Of a DNA stretch of 64,000 nucleotides, positions 1-8,594 are shown piece after piece (the stretch's first letter is position 1; the number at the start of each line of letters is the position of its first letter). Made by a program: the position numbers and the translations under genes. The DNA is from JABWAM01 sp964653025 (GTDB taxonomy: Bacteria > Verrucomicrobiota > Verrucomicrobiia > JABWAM01), in the NCBI GenBank assembly GCA_964653025.1, contig CAZZBZ010000001.1, positions 58,551 to 122,550 on the forward strand. Reading direction: 5' to 3'. The notes under the pieces are model-generated. The model saw nothing but the letters and a program-made list of their open reading frames with translations, did no database searches and was not told the origin of the DNA.

Positions 1-42
1 CCAGGCAATCTCTTCCGTGTCCTTCCAGGTCAGCTTGTTCAT
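1..42 (-). CDS. iscX: IscX-like Fe-S assembly protein, N-terminal fragment
   Basis: Only the first 14 codons are in the window, reading MNKLTWKDTEEIAW from an ATG at 42; the rest lies beyond the left edge. The pattern of a short lead followed by L-x-W-x-D-T/S-x-E-I resembles the start of IscX (YfhJ), a small acidic protein that binds IscS and modulates iron-sulfur cluster assembly. The match rests on very few residues, so the identity is tentative. It is divergent from galK, with a 261-bp repeat-rich gap between them. Confidence 0.5.
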   Translation of the reverse strand, partial: MNKLTWKDTEEIAW

Positions 43-136
43 GACGGCTGGTTTAGTCTACCTTTTCGCCAGAGGCAAGCCGTTGTCCGCGGCCCGCGCT
101 TGCGCTCCGCGCAGGATGCGGCATTCTGCCCAATGC

Positions 137-292
137 ATTGCCGATTTCTGATTGCCGATTTCTGATTTCCACCCTCCTCCCCAAACGCCCGTTTTCCCTT
201 TTTTCCTCCGCTTCCCGCTTCCAGCTTGTAGCTTCTGGCTTGTCGCCTCCTCTCCTCCTTCCCATTTTTCATTGGCCGTTTTACATTTCCCC
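137..292. repeat. Mosaic of short permuted repeats in the iscX-galK gap
   Basis: The 43-303 gap holds no gene. Positions 137-170 repeat ATTGCCGATTTCTG and close variants. Positions 211-248 repeat a CTTCCCGCTTCCAGCTTG-type unit. Positions 263-292 carry TTTTTCATTGGCCGTTTTAC. The last unit recurs at 55507-55535, 55567-55593 and 55694-55723, and the first recurs in several other intergenic gaps. The block ends 11 bp before the galK start codon. Confidence 0.8.
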
Positions 293-303
293 TCCACCCT
301 CCC

Positions 304-1413
304 ATGCTCTCCTCCTTCGCTCCCGGACGTCTCGAGCTGATCGGCAACCACACCGACTATAACGAGGGCTTCGTTCTCGCCTTTGCCCTCAACCTCGGCA
401 TCGCGCTTGAGGGGGAAACCCGCGACGACGGCCGTATCCACGTCATCAACCCCGAGTTCGGCGAGACCACCTTCGACCTCTCCCTGATCGAGAAGGATCC
501 TGCCGCCCCTTGGGCCAACTACGTGAAGGGAGTTCTTCTCCAACTCCAGCAGGCCGGCGCCCCGCTCGGTGGTTTCGAAATGCGCCTCCAGTCGAACCTT
601 CCCACCGGCGCGGGGATGAGTTCCAGCGCCGCCGTCGAGGTCGCCACCGCCCTCCTCGTCCAGAAGCTCTTCAACTTCGAGATCGGGGACATGACGGACC
701 CGTCCGTCCGCATGGGCCTCGCCCGCCTCTGCCGCGCCGCCGAGAACGACTTCGTGGGCGTGAAGTGCGGGATCCTCGACCAGGCGACCAGCCTCCTCGG
801 AAAGAAAGACCACGCCGTCTTCCTCGATTGCCGCACCGAGGAAGCGGAGACGGTTCCCCTCCACCCCGACTACTGCTTCGTCGTCTGCCACACGGGTGCC
901 ACGCATTCCCTCCTCTCCTCCAAGTACAACGCACGGCGCACCGAGTGCCAGGACGCCGTGCGCGTGCTACGCTTCAAGGGTCTCGAACTCCAGACCCTTC
1001 GGGACGTTTCCGCGGAGACGCTCCAGAAACACGCCGGCGACTTCCGTCCCCAGGTCTTCCAGCGCGCGATGCACGTGGCAAGCGAGAACGGACGCGTCCT
1101 CGCCGCGCGCGAGGCAATGCAAGCCGGGGACATGCGTAAACTCGGGGCACTCCTGTGCGAATCCCACGAAAGCTCCCGCGACGCCTTCGAGAACAGCACC
1201 CAGTACCTGGACAAGCTTGTGGAGATCGCGCGCAGCCTTCCCTCATGCCTCGGGGCGCGCCTCACGGGCGGCGGTTTCGGGGGTGCCACGCTCAGCCTCG
1301 TTGCCCGCGCCGACGCCGAAGCCTTCGCCGCCGAGCTTGCCGATCTCTACCGCAAGGCGACCGCCAAGGAGCCCCGCACCTGGGTCGTCGAAGCCGGGGA
1401 CGGCGCCCGCTGA
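304..1413 (+). CDS. galK: Galactokinase (GHMP kinase)
   Basis: Phosphorylates galactose to galactose-1-phosphate with ATP, the first committed step of the Leloir pathway, in the cytoplasm. The 369-residue product has the galactokinase signature PGRLELIGNHTDYNEG near residue 7, the GHMP ATP-binding loop LPTGAGMSSSAAVE near residue 99, and the C-terminal glycine-rich motif LTGGGFGGATLSL. The N-terminus is about 20 residues shorter than in E. coli GalK. The signature reads GNHTDYN instead of the more common GEHTDYN. No upstream in-frame start extends it, because the sequence before the ATG is repeat DNA. The helicase gene follows after 10 bp, so co-transcription is likely. No galT or galE is nearby. 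Confidence 0.88.
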   Translation: MLSSFAPGRLELIGNHTDYNEGFVLAFALNLGIALEGETRDDGRIHVINPEFGETTFDLSLIEKDPAAPWANYVKGVLLQLQQAGAPLGGFEMRLQSNLPTGAGMSSSAAVEVATALLVQKLFNFEIGDMTDPSVRMGLARLCRAAENDFVGVKCGILDQATSLLGKKDHAVFLDCRTEEAETVPLHPDYCFVVCHTGATHSLLSSKYNARRTECQDAVRVLRFKGLELQTLRDVSAETLQKHAGDFRPQVFQRAMHVASENGRVLAAREAMQAGDMRKLGALLCESHESSRDAFENSTQYLDKLVEIARSLPSCLGARLTGGGFGGATLSLVARADAEAFAAELADLYRKATAKEPRTWVVEAGDGAR

Positions 1414-1423
1414 CCGTCCCGCC

Positions 1424-3442
1424 ATGATCGACTACGCGAAGGAACTCAACCCCCAGCAGCTCGCCGCGGTCCGCGCCGAGCCGGGGCCCATCCTCGTCAT
1501 CGCCGGCGCGGGCAGCGGCAAGACGCGCACGCTGACCTACCGCGTCGCATGGCTCATCGAGAACGGCCTGCCGCCGGACCGCCTCCTGCTCCTGACCTTC
1601 ACGAACAAGGCCGCGCGGGAGATGCTCGGGCGTGTCGCCAGCCTCTTTCCCCTCGATAGCGGGCGCGTCTGGGGTGGCACCTTCCACTCCGTGGCTAACC
1701 GGATCCTCCGACGCCACGCCCGCCTGCTCGGTTACGAGTCGAGTTATGCGATCCACGACCGCGAGGACTCCAAGGAACTCCTCGGCGCCTGCATCGCCGA
1801 GGCTGGCGTGGACGTCAAGGAGCGGCGGTTTCCAAAACCCGAGGTCATCATCGAGGTCCTCAGCCTCTCGGCCAACACCGGGCGCCCCATCGAGCAGATC
1901 GTCACCCAGCAGTACCCCTGGTTTGAGGAGGTCGTTCCCGACCTCGGTCGCATCGCAAGATTCTACGCGGAGCGCAAGCGCAAGGCCAACGCGATGGACT
2001 ACGACGATCTCCTCCTGAACCTCCTCAAGCTCCTCACGGAGCATCCCGAGACCGCCGAGCTCTATGGCCGCCAGTTCCTCTCCCTCCTCGTCGACGAGTT
2101 TCAGGACACGAACCGCCTCCAGTCTGATATTGTGGACCGCCTCGCGGCCCGCCACCGCAACGTGATGGTCGTCGGGGACGATGCCCAGAGCATCTACAGT
2201 TGGCGGGGCGCGAACTTCCGAAACATCATGGAGTTTCCGAAGCGCTACCCCGACGCGCGAATTTTCAAGATCGAGCAGAACTACCGTAGCACCCCGCAGA
2301 TCCTCACCCTCGCCAACCACGCGATTCTCGCCAACACGCAGCAGTTCCACAAGGAACTCCAACCCACGCGCAAGGACGGCCCTGTTCCCCAGCTCGTCCC
2401 CGTCTTCAACGCCTCCGAGCAGGCCGCCTTCGTCTCCACCCAACTCCTCGAACTCCGCGACCAGGGGGTTGAGCTCCGCGAGATGGCCGTGCTCTACCGC
2501 TCGCACTACCAGTCCATGGAACTCCAGATGGAGCTCACCCGCCGCAACATCCCCTTCTCCATCACCAGCGGCCTCCGCTTCTTCGAGCAGGCCCATGTCA
2601 AGGATGTGGCCGCCTACCTGAAACTCGCGGTGAACCCCCGTGACGAACTCGCCTTCAAGCGCCTCGTCCGCATGCTCCCCAAGGTGGGCAACGCCACGGC
2701 CTCCAAGCTCTGGGCGAAACTCCTTCCCCAACTCCCCGCGCAAGAGCCCGCGACGCAGGCCGCCCATCCCCTCCCCGGCATGGAGATGGCACCCGCCGCC
2801 TTTGCCACCCTGGTCGAGAGGCTCACCCCCACCGTCCCGAAGCCCGCCCACAAGCCGTGGAAACAATTCGCCGAGACGATGCGTCAACTCGGAGACCCCG
2901 CCCTCTTCGTCGACCCCGCGCGCATGGTCCGCATGGTTCTCGATTCCGGCTACGAGGAGCACCTCAAGGCCAACTTTGAAAACTACCTCGCCCGGCGCGA
3001 CGACCTCACCCAGCTCGGCAGCTACGCCGCCCGTTTCAAGGACACCCACGCCTTCCTCACCGATCTCGCGCTCCTGACGAACGTCGAGTCCGAGGATGCC
3101 GGGGTTCAGCCCCGCGATGACGAGTGCGTGCGCCTCAGCACCGTCCACCAGGCCAAGGGGCAGGAGTTCGACGTGGTCTTCGTGATCACCCTCAACGAGG
3201 GGGCCTTCCCAAATGCCCGCGCCCTCGAAATGCCCGAGGGCGAGGAAGAGGAGCGCCGCCTCTTCTATGTGGCGGTCACCCGCGCCCGCAACGAGCTCTA
3301 CCTCCTCTTCCCCCAGGTCCGCCTCGGCAACTACAGCGGCGACACCTTCCAGAAACCCTCCCGCTTCCTCTCCGAAATCCCCGCCCACCTCTACGAGGAG
3401 GTCAAGGTCGAGGCCAGCTACGGCCGGTTCAGCGGCGACTGA
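1424..3442 (+). CDS. uvrD: UvrD/PcrA/Rep-type ATP-dependent DNA helicase
   Basis: Superfamily 1A 3'-5' DNA helicase acting in repair and replication-fork processing. The 672-residue protein begins MIDYAKELNPQQLAAV, the usual Q-motif region. It shows Walker A GAGSGKT at residues 28-34, the motif II box DEFQDTN near residue 224, motif III GDDAQSIYSWRGA, motif IV QNYRST, motif V VHQAKGQEFD and motif VI VAVTRARNEL. The reading frame stays open further upstream inside galK, but the ATG at 1424 gives the normal helicase N-terminus. It lies 10 bp after galK. Rep, PcrA and UvrD cannot be told apart here, and the C-terminal tail is short. Confidence 0.93.
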   Translation: MIDYAKELNPQQLAAVRAEPGPILVIAGAGSGKTRTLTYRVAWLIENGLPPDRLLLLTFTNKAAREMLGRVASLFPLDSGRVWGGTFHSVANRILRRHARLLGYESSYAIHDREDSKELLGACIAEAGVDVKERRFPKPEVIIEVLSLSANTGRPIEQIVTQQYPWFEEVVPDLGRIARFYAERKRKANAMDYDDLLLNLLKLLTEHPETAELYGRQFLSLLVDEFQDTNRLQSDIVDRLAARHRNVMVVGDDAQSIYSWRGANFRNIMEFPKRYPDARIFKIEQNYRSTPQILTLANHAILANTQQFHKELQPTRKDGPVPQLVPVFNASEQAAFVSTQLLELRDQGVELREMAVLYRSHYQSMELQMELTRRNIPFSITSGLRFFEQAHVKDVAAYLKLAVNPRDELAFKRLVRMLPKVGNATASKLWAKLLPQLPAQEPATQAAHPLPGMEMAPAAFATLVERLTPTVPKPAHKPWKQFAETMRQLGDPALFVDPARMVRMVLDSGYEEHLKANFENYLARRDDLTQLGSYAARFKDTHAFLTDLALLTNVESEDAGVQPRDDECVRLSTVHQAKGQEFDVVFVITLNEGAFPNARALEMPEGEEEERRLFYVAVTRARNELYLLFPQVRLGNYSGDTFQKPSRFLSEIPAHLYEEVKVEASYGRFSGD

Positions 3443-3450
3443 CGGCGGAG

Positions 3451-3699
3451 ATTTCCGATTTCTGATTTCTGATTGCCGATTGCCAGTTCCAGACAAAAAA
3501 TCTGACACTTGAGACACTCTGCAATGACCTCCGACACCGTCACACCCCCACAGGGTCGAGATCTCTCGGGCCGAAGGCTTTCAGGTCTCGGAACGACACA
3601 ACCCTGTCACCCCGAATGGAACGAGGGATCTCTCTGCCCAAACTCTTTCCACGGCTTGCTGCTCCGCAATCGCCAATCAGAAATTAGAAATTGGCAATG
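3451..3699. repeat. Three intergenic repeat elements before larA
   Basis: The gap between the helicase and larA has no gene. Positions 3451-3484 are permuted GATTTCTGATTGCC repeats. Positions 3550-3607 are bounded by a 7-bp inverted repeat (ACAGGGT and ACCCTGT), followed at 3605-3633 by a TGTCACCCCGAATGGAACGA unit that resembles the widespread GTCATCCTGAGCGAAGCG class of dispersed repeats. Positions 3668-3699 are the inverse complement of the first family (AATCGCCAATCAGAAAT) and run over the larA start codon. Confidence 0.75.
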
Positions 3700-4959
3700 A
3701 AAGTCCCTCTCTCCTACGGTGAATCGGGTCTCGTCGTGAACTTCCCCGACGATCGCACCACAGTCGTCGAGCCCGACCACGCGCCCGGCCTCCTCGACGA
3801 GCGCGCCGCCCTGCGGGAAGCCCTCCGCCTCCCCGTCGCCAGCACACCCATTGCCGATCTCGCCCGCCACGCGAAGCGCATCTGCATCGTTTTCACCGAC
3901 ATCACCCGCGCCACCCCCAACGAGCGCCTCATCCCGTGGATCCTCGATGAACTCCGCGGCCTTCCCCGCGAATCCATCACCCTTCTCAACTCCACGGGTT
4001 CTCACCGCCCCAATACCCGCGCCGAGTTGGAGAAGATGCTCACGCCCGCCGTTGTCCGTGACTACCGCGTGATCAACCACGAGTCCGAGAAGGCCGCCGA
4101 CCTCGTCCAACTCGGCACGACGCGCAACGGAACGCCCGCCCTCTTCAACCGCCACCTCGTCGAGGCCGACCTCCGCATCATCACCGGCTTCATCGAACCC
4201 CATTTCTTCGCCGGCTTCAGCGGCGGGCCGAAGGGAATCGTCCCCGGCTGCGCCGGGCTCGCAACGATCATCGCCAACCACGGCTGGTCCAACATCGCCG
4301 ACCCGAAGGCCGCCTTCGGGATCACCGCGGAAAACCCTCTCTGGGACGAACTTCGCGAGCTCGCCCTGCGCGTCGGCCCAAGCTTCCTCGTCAATGTCGC
4401 CCTCAACGCCAAACGCCGCATCACGGGCGTCTTCGCCGGCGACCTCATCAAGGCCCACCGCGAGGGTTGCGAGTTCGTCCGCCGCACCGCGATGCGCGCC
4501 GTGCCGCAGCCGTTCGACGTGGTCGTCACGACCAACAGCGGCTACCCGCTCGACATGAACCTCTACCAAGGGGTGAAGGGGATGAGCGCCGGCGCGCGCA
4601 TCCTCAAAGACGGCGGCACCCTCATCCTCGCCGCCGAGTGCCGCGAGGGCATGCCCGAGGGCAGCCCGTGCGACCAACTCCTCTGCAGCGCCCCCTCGCC
4701 CGCCGCCGTGCTCGAGAAGATCCGCGCAGCCTCGAAGCCCTACCCCGAGCAGTGGCAGGCGCAGATCCAGTGCCTCATCCAGCAGCGAGCGGAGGTGCTC
4801 CTTTACAGCAAGATGTCGGACGCGGCGACCCGCGCCGCACACCTCACCCCGTGCCGTGACATCGCCGCGACCGTCCACGAGCGCCTCGCGCGTGCCGGCC
4901 CCTCCGCCCGCGTCGCCGTCCTCCCCCAAGGCCCCCTCACGATCCCGTACCTCGGCTAG
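3697..4959 (+). CDS. larA: LarA-family (nickel-pincer) lactate racemase-like protein
   Basis: LarA homologs racemise lactate or other 2-hydroxyacids using a nickel-pincer nucleotide bound to a lysine. With the ATG at 3697 the protein is 420 residues. H103 (in GSHRPNT), H169 (GFIEPHFFAGFSGG), K179 (GGPKGIVPG) and H195 (IIANHGW) sit exactly five residues before the known H108, H174, K184 and H200 of the Lactiplantibacillus LarA, so the cofactor lysine and catalytic histidines are kept. A TTG two codons upstream is an alternative start, but it lies inside an intergenic repeat. No larB, larC or larE for cofactor synthesis is in the window. The substrate is unknown, as many LarA homologs act on other hydroxyacids. 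The stop overlaps the convergent regulator gene by 4 bp. Confidence 0.85.
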   Translation: MKVPLSYGESGLVVNFPDDRTTVVEPDHAPGLLDERAALREALRLPVASTPIADLARHAKRICIVFTDITRATPNERLIPWILDELRGLPRESITLLNSTGSHRPNTRAELEKMLTPAVVRDYRVINHESEKAADLVQLGTTRNGTPALFNRHLVEADLRIITGFIEPHFFAGFSGGPKGIVPGCAGLATIIANHGWSNIADPKAAFGITAENPLWDELRELALRVGPSFLVNVALNAKRRITGVFAGDLIKAHREGCEFVRRTAMRAVPQPFDVVVTTNSGYPLDMNLYQGVKGMSAGARILKDGGTLILAAECREGMPEGSPCDQLLCSAPSPAAVLEKIRAASKPYPEQWQAQIQCLIQQRAEVLLYSKMSDAATRAAHLTPCRDIAATVHERLARAGPSARVAVLPQGPLTIPYLG

Positions 4960-5639
4960 TGTTTTTCCTCGCGGGCGTCCTTGAGGACGTAGCCGGCGCC
5001 GACGACGGTGTGAATCAGGGGAAAGGGAAACTCTTTATCCAGCTTCTTGCGGAGGAAGTTCACGTAGACGTCGATCACGTTGCTCTCGGAGTCGAAGTGG
5101 ATATCCCAGACGTGTTCGGCGATCGCGGTGCGGGTGACCACCTGGCCGGCGCGCTGCATGAAGAACTCGAGCAGGGCGAACTCGCGCGCGGTGAGGGCGA
5201 TGGCCTTGCCCGCACGGCTGACCTTTCGCGTGGAAGGGTCGAGTTCGAGATCGGCCAGCTTGAGCCTCGGATTTGAGGCCTGGGAGCGCCGCCCGAGCGC
5301 ACGGACGCGGGCGAGGAGTTCGTCGAAGGCGAAGGGCTTGGGAAGATAGTCGTCGGCCCCGCTGTCGAGCCCACGGACCTTGTCCTCGGTGGAGGAGAGG
5401 GCGGTGAGCATGAGGATCGGGGCGGTCACCTTCAGGCGGCGAAGATTTCGGCAGACCTCCATCCCGTCCTGCCCGGGGAGCATCACGTCGAGGATGATCA
5501 GGTCGTAGTCGGTGACACGCGCCTGCGACTCGGCGTCGCGGCCGTCGCCCACGAGGTCCACGGCATGGCCGTGCTCGGCGAGGCCCTTCTTGATGAACTG
5601 GGCCGTCTTGCGCTGGTCTTCGACGACGAGGATGCGCAT
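4956..5639 (-). CDS. OmpR/PhoB-family response regulator (CusR/CopR-like)
   Basis: A 227-residue DNA-binding response regulator. Residues 1-115 form the receiver domain, with the acidic pair in VVEDQ, the phospho-acceptor aspartate in IILDVMLPGQDG and the lysine in PKPFAFDEL. Residues 130-222 form a winged-helix output domain (LTAREFALLEFF, then NVIDVYVNFLRKKLD and HTVVGAGYVL). The sequence is closest in style to the CusR/CopR metal-response group. No histidine kinase gene is adjacent, so it is an orphan here; it lies downstream of secDF on the same strand. Its stop codon shares CTAG with the convergent larA stop. Confidence 0.9.
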   Translation of the reverse strand: MRILVVEDQRKTAQFIKKGLAEHGHAVDLVGDGRDAESQARVTDYDLIILDVMLPGQDGMEVCRNLRRLKVTAPILMLTALSSTEDKVRGLDSGADDYLPKPFAFDELLARVRALGRRSQASNPRLKLADLELDPSTRKVSRAGKAIALTAREFALLEFFMQRAGQVVTRTAIAEHVWDIHFDSESNVIDVYVNFLRKKLDKEFPFPLIHTVVGAGYVLKDAREEKH

Positions 5640-5644
5640 GGGGG

Positions 5645-5823
5645 AGACCGTGAGCAGTAAGCAGTCAGCAGTAAGCCGCGAGCAGGGCAGAAGGGAAAAT
5701 GGAGACGGAGGGAACGGAAGGCGAGGCAGCGCCTCGGGTGTCGCGTTTCACGGGCATGCTCCACGACCACCCCCCTGACGGGAGGTCGGTCAATTGGCGA
5801 TTGGCAATTGGCAATTGAAAATG
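5645..5823. repeat. Permuted short repeats upstream of the response regulator
   Basis: Positions 5648-5683 repeat GAGCAGTAAGCAGTCAGCAG-type units directly before the regulator start codon (5639). Positions 5791-5823 repeat CAATTGGCGATTGG-type units close to the secDF stop. No gene or clear terminator is visible in this 192-bp gap. Confidence 0.75.
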
Positions 5824-5831
5824 CTCGAGCG

Positions 5832-8102
5832 TTAGCGAGCGGGGGCTTCGCGTTCCACACCGGGCTTGGCGGGGGCCTTCTGCTCTTCCTGCGGAGCGAG
5901 TTTCGAGGGGTGCCAGAGGAGGAGGATCGGGCTGGCGATGAAGACGGAGCTGTAGGTGCCCGTGAGGACGCCGATCACGAGGATAAAGGCAAAGTCGTTA
6001 ATCACGCCGCCGCCGAAGATGTAGAGCGCCAGCGCAGCGATGAGGGTGGTCAACGAGGTGAGGAGGGTGCGACTCAGGGTTTCGTTCACACTCAGGTTGA
6101 TGAGCTGGACGAAGTTGAGATCCCGTCCCCGGAGGCGGAACTCCTCCCGGATACGGTCGAAAACGACGACGGTGTCGTTGAGCGAGTAGCCGGCAATCGT
6201 AAGCAGCGCACCAATCACGGGAAGGGAGAGTTGGCGGTCCGTAAAGAAGAGGAACGCCAAGCAGATCGCGGCATCGTGGAGCAGGGAAAAGACGGCGCCC
6301 ACGGCGTAGGCAAACTCAAACCGCGCGGTAATGTAGATCAGGATGCAGACGGCGGCGACTCCCAGTCCCAGAAGGGCCTTGTACTGGAGTTCCTTGCCGA
6401 CCATGCCGCCAACCTTGTCGAGCTTCACCTGGGTGAAGCCAGCCTTCGGGAAGGCTTCCGTGAGCACCTTCTGGGCGCGCTCGCCCTGCTCGAAGGGGAC
6501 GCGCAGCACGAGCACCTCGCTGGTACCCTGCACCTCGCGCTGGTACTGGAGGGACGCCTCGCGGAAGCCGCTTTCCTCAAGAACCCGTCGGAGGTTGGCA
6601 ACATCCTCGTGCTGGACGGAGCGGAGGGTAAGGGAATCGCCCCCCGTGAAGTCCACGCCGTAGATGTCGTTCCCCTTCTTCCAGCCGACGAAGACTCCGC
6701 CGAGGATGAGAGCCCCTGAGAGGATGAAGGCCGGCCACTTGAAGCCGAGGAAGTTGATCTTCGTGTCGATGACCATGGAGAGCATCGTGAGCTTCAGCGG
6801 CTTTGCCCAGCGCAACCAGGCGTCCATGATGAGGCGGGAGACGACCACGGCGGAAAAGACACTTGTGCAAACCCCCGCGCTGAGGGTGTAGCCGAAACCC
6901 TGGATGGGCCCCGTGCCGAGCCATGAGAGTACGAGCGCGGTGATCAGGGTGGTCATGTTCGCGTCAATGATCGTGCTGAAGGCGCGGTCGAAACCGGCGT
7001 TCACCGCGATGGCGAGGGGCTTGCCCTTGCGAAGCTCCTCTCGGATGCGCTCGAAGATGAGGACGTTCGCATCCACGGCGATGCCGACGGTAAGAATGAT
7101 GCCCGCCACACCCGGGAGGGTGAGGGTGAACTTGAAGATCGCCAGCACGCTGAGGAGCAGGATGATGTTCACGCAGAGGGCGACGTTGGCGATGAGCCCG
7201 GCGCGCAGGTAGTAGATCCCCATGAAGACGATCACGGCGGAGATGCCCGCGATGCCAGCCATCACGCCGCTGCGAACGGAATCGGCACCGAGGGAGGGAT
7301 CCACGCCACGCTCCTCGACGACCTTGAGCGGGGTCTCGAGGGGGTTCTCAAGGGAGTTGGCGAGATCGGTGGCCTCGCGGAAGTCGAAATCGCCGGTGAT
7401 CTGGCCGCGCGCGCCGATCTCGCTCTGGATCACGGGGGCGGAGATGAGCTTCTTGTCGAGGACGATGGCGAGGCGATTCCCGATGTTGGCCTTCGTCACG
7501 CGGCGGAAAATCTCGGCACCGGCGGGGTTCAGCTCGAAAGCAACCTCGTAGCCCGAGGGACTGTTCATCGCCGCGGCGCGACTGAGATGCTTGCCGGTGA
7601 GCTCGGGTTTGATCTTTACGAGGATCTTCTCCTCGGCCTCGGTCTTCCCGGCGCGCCGCGAAGTCATCGTGCAGAGTTGGTAACCCGGCGGGGGGACGGC
7701 ACGCGTGGCCTGCATGCGGGCGAGTTCGGCCGCGTTTTGAGGGTGGACGAGGCGGAGTTCGAGGTAGGCGACGCGCTCGAGTTGGGAGCGGGCGCTGGCC
7801 TTGTCGGCCTCGCCGAGGCCGGGGATCTGGACGATGATGCGGTTGTCCCCGGCAGGCTGGATGACCGGCTCGCTGAGGCCGAAGCGGTCCACGCGCTTGC
7901 GCAGGATCTCAATCGCCTTTTCGACCGCCTGCTTATGGCGCCAGCTCTCGAGCTTTCCCAAATCGAGTTCGAGCGTGTAGGAGGTGCCCCCCTTGAGATC
8001 GAGGCCGAGCGTGATCGTCTTCTGCGGGGGCCAGAGGTGCCAAATCCCCAGGGCGATGATCGCGACGACAAGCAGGAAGCGGTTGAGGAGCGGGCGGTTC
8101 AT
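5832..8102 (-). CDS. secDF: Fused SecD-SecF protein export protein
   Basis: A proton-motive-force-driven accessory subunit of the Sec translocon that helps pull secreted proteins across the membrane. The 756-residue protein fuses SecD and SecF. It has an N-terminal membrane anchor (residues 8-25), the SecD signature GLDLKGGTSY, a large periplasmic region, and SecD membrane segments with DANVLIFERIREELR. A second half starts near residue 450 with the SecF signature GVDFTGGDSL, ending in six SecF-type segments with VVFDRIREEFR. Fused SecDF is common in Bacteroidota, Firmicutes and the PVC group. It ends the unit tgt-yajC-secDF, a classic arrangement, after a 68-bp repeat-filled spacer. Confidence 0.95.
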   Translation of the reverse strand: MNRPLLNRFLLVVAIIALGIWHLWPPQKTITLGLDLKGGTSYTLELDLGKLESWRHKQAVEKAIEILRKRVDRFGLSEPVIQPAGDNRIIVQIPGLGEADKASARSQLERVAYLELRLVHPQNAAELARMQATRAVPPPGYQLCTMTSRRAGKTEAEEKILVKIKPELTGKHLSRAAAMNSPSGYEVAFELNPAGAEIFRRVTKANIGNRLAIVLDKKLISAPVIQSEIGARGQITGDFDFREATDLANSLENPLETPLKVVEERGVDPSLGADSVRSGVMAGIAGISAVIVFMGIYYLRAGLIANVALCVNIILLLSVLAIFKFTLTLPGVAGIILTVGIAVDANVLIFERIREELRKGKPLAIAVNAGFDRAFSTIIDANMTTLITALVLSWLGTGPIQGFGYTLSAGVCTSVFSAVVVSRLIMDAWLRWAKPLKLTMLSMVIDTKINFLGFKWPAFILSGALILGGVFVGWKKGNDIYGVDFTGGDSLTLRSVQHEDVANLRRVLEESGFREASLQYQREVQGTSEVLVLRVPFEQGERAQKVLTEAFPKAGFTQVKLDKVGGMVGKELQYKALLGLGVAAVCILIYITARFEFAYAVGAVFSLLHDAAICLAFLFFTDRQLSLPVIGALLTIAGYSLNDTVVVFDRIREEFRLRGRDLNFVQLINLSVNETLSRTLLTSLTTLIAALALYIFGGGVINDFAFILVIGVLTGTYSSVFIASPILLLWHPSKLAPQEEQKAPAKPGVEREAPAR

Positions 8103-8104
8103 GG

Positions 8105-8160
8105 GAGGAGGTGAGCAGTGAGCGGTGAGCAGAGGAGCAAGAGTAAGAGTAGGAGCAGGA
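8105..8160. repeat. GAGCAGTGAGCGG-type repeats between yajC and secDF
   Basis: The 68-bp yajC-secDF spacer is nearly all short permuted units (GTGAGCAGTGAGCGGTGAGC, then AGAGTAAGAGTAGGAGCAGG). The block begins 2 bp upstream of the secDF start codon, so it forms most of the secDF leader. Confidence 0.8.
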
Positions 8161-8170
8161 GCAGGAGGGA

Positions 8171-8575
8171 TCAGGCCTTCCCGCCGGATTCCTCGGGGAG
8201 GACCTGCTGGATGGCGCTGCGGAGTATCTCGACGCGGGTGTTCTCGGCAATCTTGACGACGACCGACTTCTCCTTGAGTTGGGCGACCATCCCGTAGATG
8301 CCGCCGGCGACAAGGACGCGGTCGCCAACCTTGAGGGCTTCGAGCATCTTGCGTGCCTCCTTTTGCTGCTTCTGCTGGGGACGGATCAGGATCAGGTAGA
8401 AGACGACGAAGATGAGGATCATCGGTCCGAGGGCGCCGAGAAGGCTCTTGGTCGGATTTTCGCCGGGCTGCGCAGGGGCGCCCATGGCCAGCGGGAAGGC
8501 TGAAGGCTGAAGGCTGAAGGCTGAAGTCGGAAGGGCGGAGGCCTGAAGGATTGAAGGCAGGGAGGGAAGGTTCAT
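8171..8575 (-). CDS. yajC: YajC preprotein translocase subunit
   Basis: Small membrane partner of SecDF. The core from residue 31 (MGAPAQPGENPTK) has one membrane segment (LLGALGPMILIFVVFYLIL), the YajC signature IRPQQKQQKEARKML, and a small cytoplasmic domain (VGDRVLVAGGIYGMVAQL). With the ATG at 8575 the protein is 134 residues, but residues 17-29 (SAFSLQPSAFPLA) are encoded by an intergenic-type repeat. The ATG at 8485 would give a 104-residue protein matching usual YajC length. Which start is used cannot be settled from the sequence. It lies between tgt and secDF. Confidence 0.9.
   Translation of the reverse strand: MNLPSLPSILQASALPTSAFSLQPSAFPLAMGAPAQPGENPTKSLLGALGPMILIFVVFYLILIRPQQKQQKEARKMLEALKVGDRVLVAGGIYGMVAQLKEKSVVVKIAENTRVEILRSAIQQVLPEESGGKA
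8496..8525. repeat. GCTGAAG tandem repeat inside the 5' end of yajC
   Basis: Four consecutive copies of the 7-mer GCTGAAG lie between the two candidate yajC start codons. If the upstream start is used, the repeat is translated as serine-, phenylalanine-, proline- and leucine-rich sequence. Confidence 0.8.
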
Positions 8576-8594
8576 GGGGAAAAAGGAGAGAGGG

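Noticed and set aside
896..1423. N-terminal extension of the helicase inside galK
   Set aside because: The extension reads arginine/proline-rich nonsense; the ATG at 1424 gives the standard helicase start.
1292..3517. Long open frame opposite the helicase gene (741 codons, minus)
   Set aside because: It is a shadow of the high-GC helicase gene: composition is skewed to Glu, Gly, Val and Leu, and no family motif is present.
3545..3640. Rho-independent terminator after the helicase gene
   Set aside because: The inverted repeat has only 7-bp arms about 50 bp apart and no T-run; it fits a dispersed repeat better.
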